From: Parafannyhessea umbonata
GTDB taxonomy: Bacteria; Actinomycetota; Coriobacteriia; Coriobacteriales; Atopobiaceae
NCBI RefSeq assembly: GCF_012844235.1
Contig: NZ_JABAGR010000010.1
Coordinates: 18,635 to 82,634 of the forward strand
Reading direction: 5' to 3'
DNA: 64,000 nt
Below are positions 63,982 to 64,000 of the stretch, piece by piece (position 1 is the first letter of the stretch; each line of letters begins with the position of its first letter). A model generated the notes under the pieces. It was not told the DNA's origin. It saw nothing but the letters and a program-made list of their open reading frames with translations, and made no database searches. The translations under genes were made by a program, and so were the position numbers.

Positions 63982-64000
63982 GCGTGAAGATTCTTCACGC
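63982..64000. repeat. Perfect 19-base palindrome at the window edge
   Basis: GCGTGAAGA, centre T, TCTTCACGC, with two CGTTTCACA direct repeats (63933 and 63969) just to its left. Probably regulatory or mobile-element sequence upstream of istB; it may extend beyond the window. Confidence 0.5.

Noticed and set aside
1..64000. tRNA or rRNA genes
   Set aside because: No cloverleaf with a GTTCNANNC T-arm in the right setting and no rRNA-like stretch was noticed on reading; a tRNA/rRNA scan would be needed to exclude a missed one.

Overview
The window reads as a chromosomal segment of a high-GC Gram-positive, most likely a Coriobacteriia member of the Olsenella/Atopobium type. That placement is inferred from protein style: very GC-rich core genes, signal-peptide surface proteins with ricin-type NG(T/S)xAQxW repeats, and DUF4430/ECF vitamin transport. 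It is not based on a marker gene.

Layout. 1-2859: housekeeping genes (5'-truncated U32 peptidase-like protein, NifU-type Fe-S scaffold, Lgt). 2860-3655: non-coding, with a striking array of 54-55 bp GTAC-bounded imperfect palindromes. 3656-13544: a cobalamin-riboswitch-controlled operon encoding a 1720-aa surface protein with two transcobalamin-like DUF4430 domains and a beta-propeller, a second DUF4430 membrane protein, and a complete ECF transporter (T, fused double A, S). 13639-19489: SGNH hydrolase, the first ricin-repeat cell-wall hydrolase, YebC and a membrane J-domain protein.

19492-62669 is a large cell-surface glycopolymer locus with lower GC than the core. It holds the complete dTDP-L-rhamnose set (rmlA, D, C, B), at least seven GT2 glycosyltransferases, a GtrA-type protein, an ArnE/ArnF-like pair, a Wzx-type flippase, several large GT-C-like or unknown membrane proteins (including a YfhO homologue), a WecE-type sugar aminotransferase, two other PLP aminotransferase-like proteins, three ATP-grasp proteins and a GNAT acetyltransferase. 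Three further ricin-repeat secreted enzymes are interleaved: two L,D-transpeptidase-type and one amidase plus glucosaminidase. The end of the locus (about 58.3-62.7 kb) is AT-rich and looks newly acquired; it carries a GlfT2-like transferase and a DUF6020-like membrane protein. 62670-64000 holds mobile-element debris, including an IstB ATPase gene that lost its P-loop segment.

How the parts work together (inference). RmlA and RmlB make dTDP-4-keto-6-deoxyglucose, which can go to rhamnose (RmlC, RmlD) or to dTDP-4-amino-4,6-dideoxygalactose (WecE). The neighbouring ATP-grasp and GNAT enzymes could acylate or aminoacylate such an amino sugar. The GT2 enzymes build repeat units that Wzx exports, while polyprenyl-phosphate-sugar synthases, small flippases and YfhO add side branches outside. 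The four ricin-repeat enzymes probably use their lectin modules to dock on this or a related wall polymer. No initiating phosphoglycosyl transferase, certain polymerase or LCP ligase was recognised, so the pathway is completed elsewhere.
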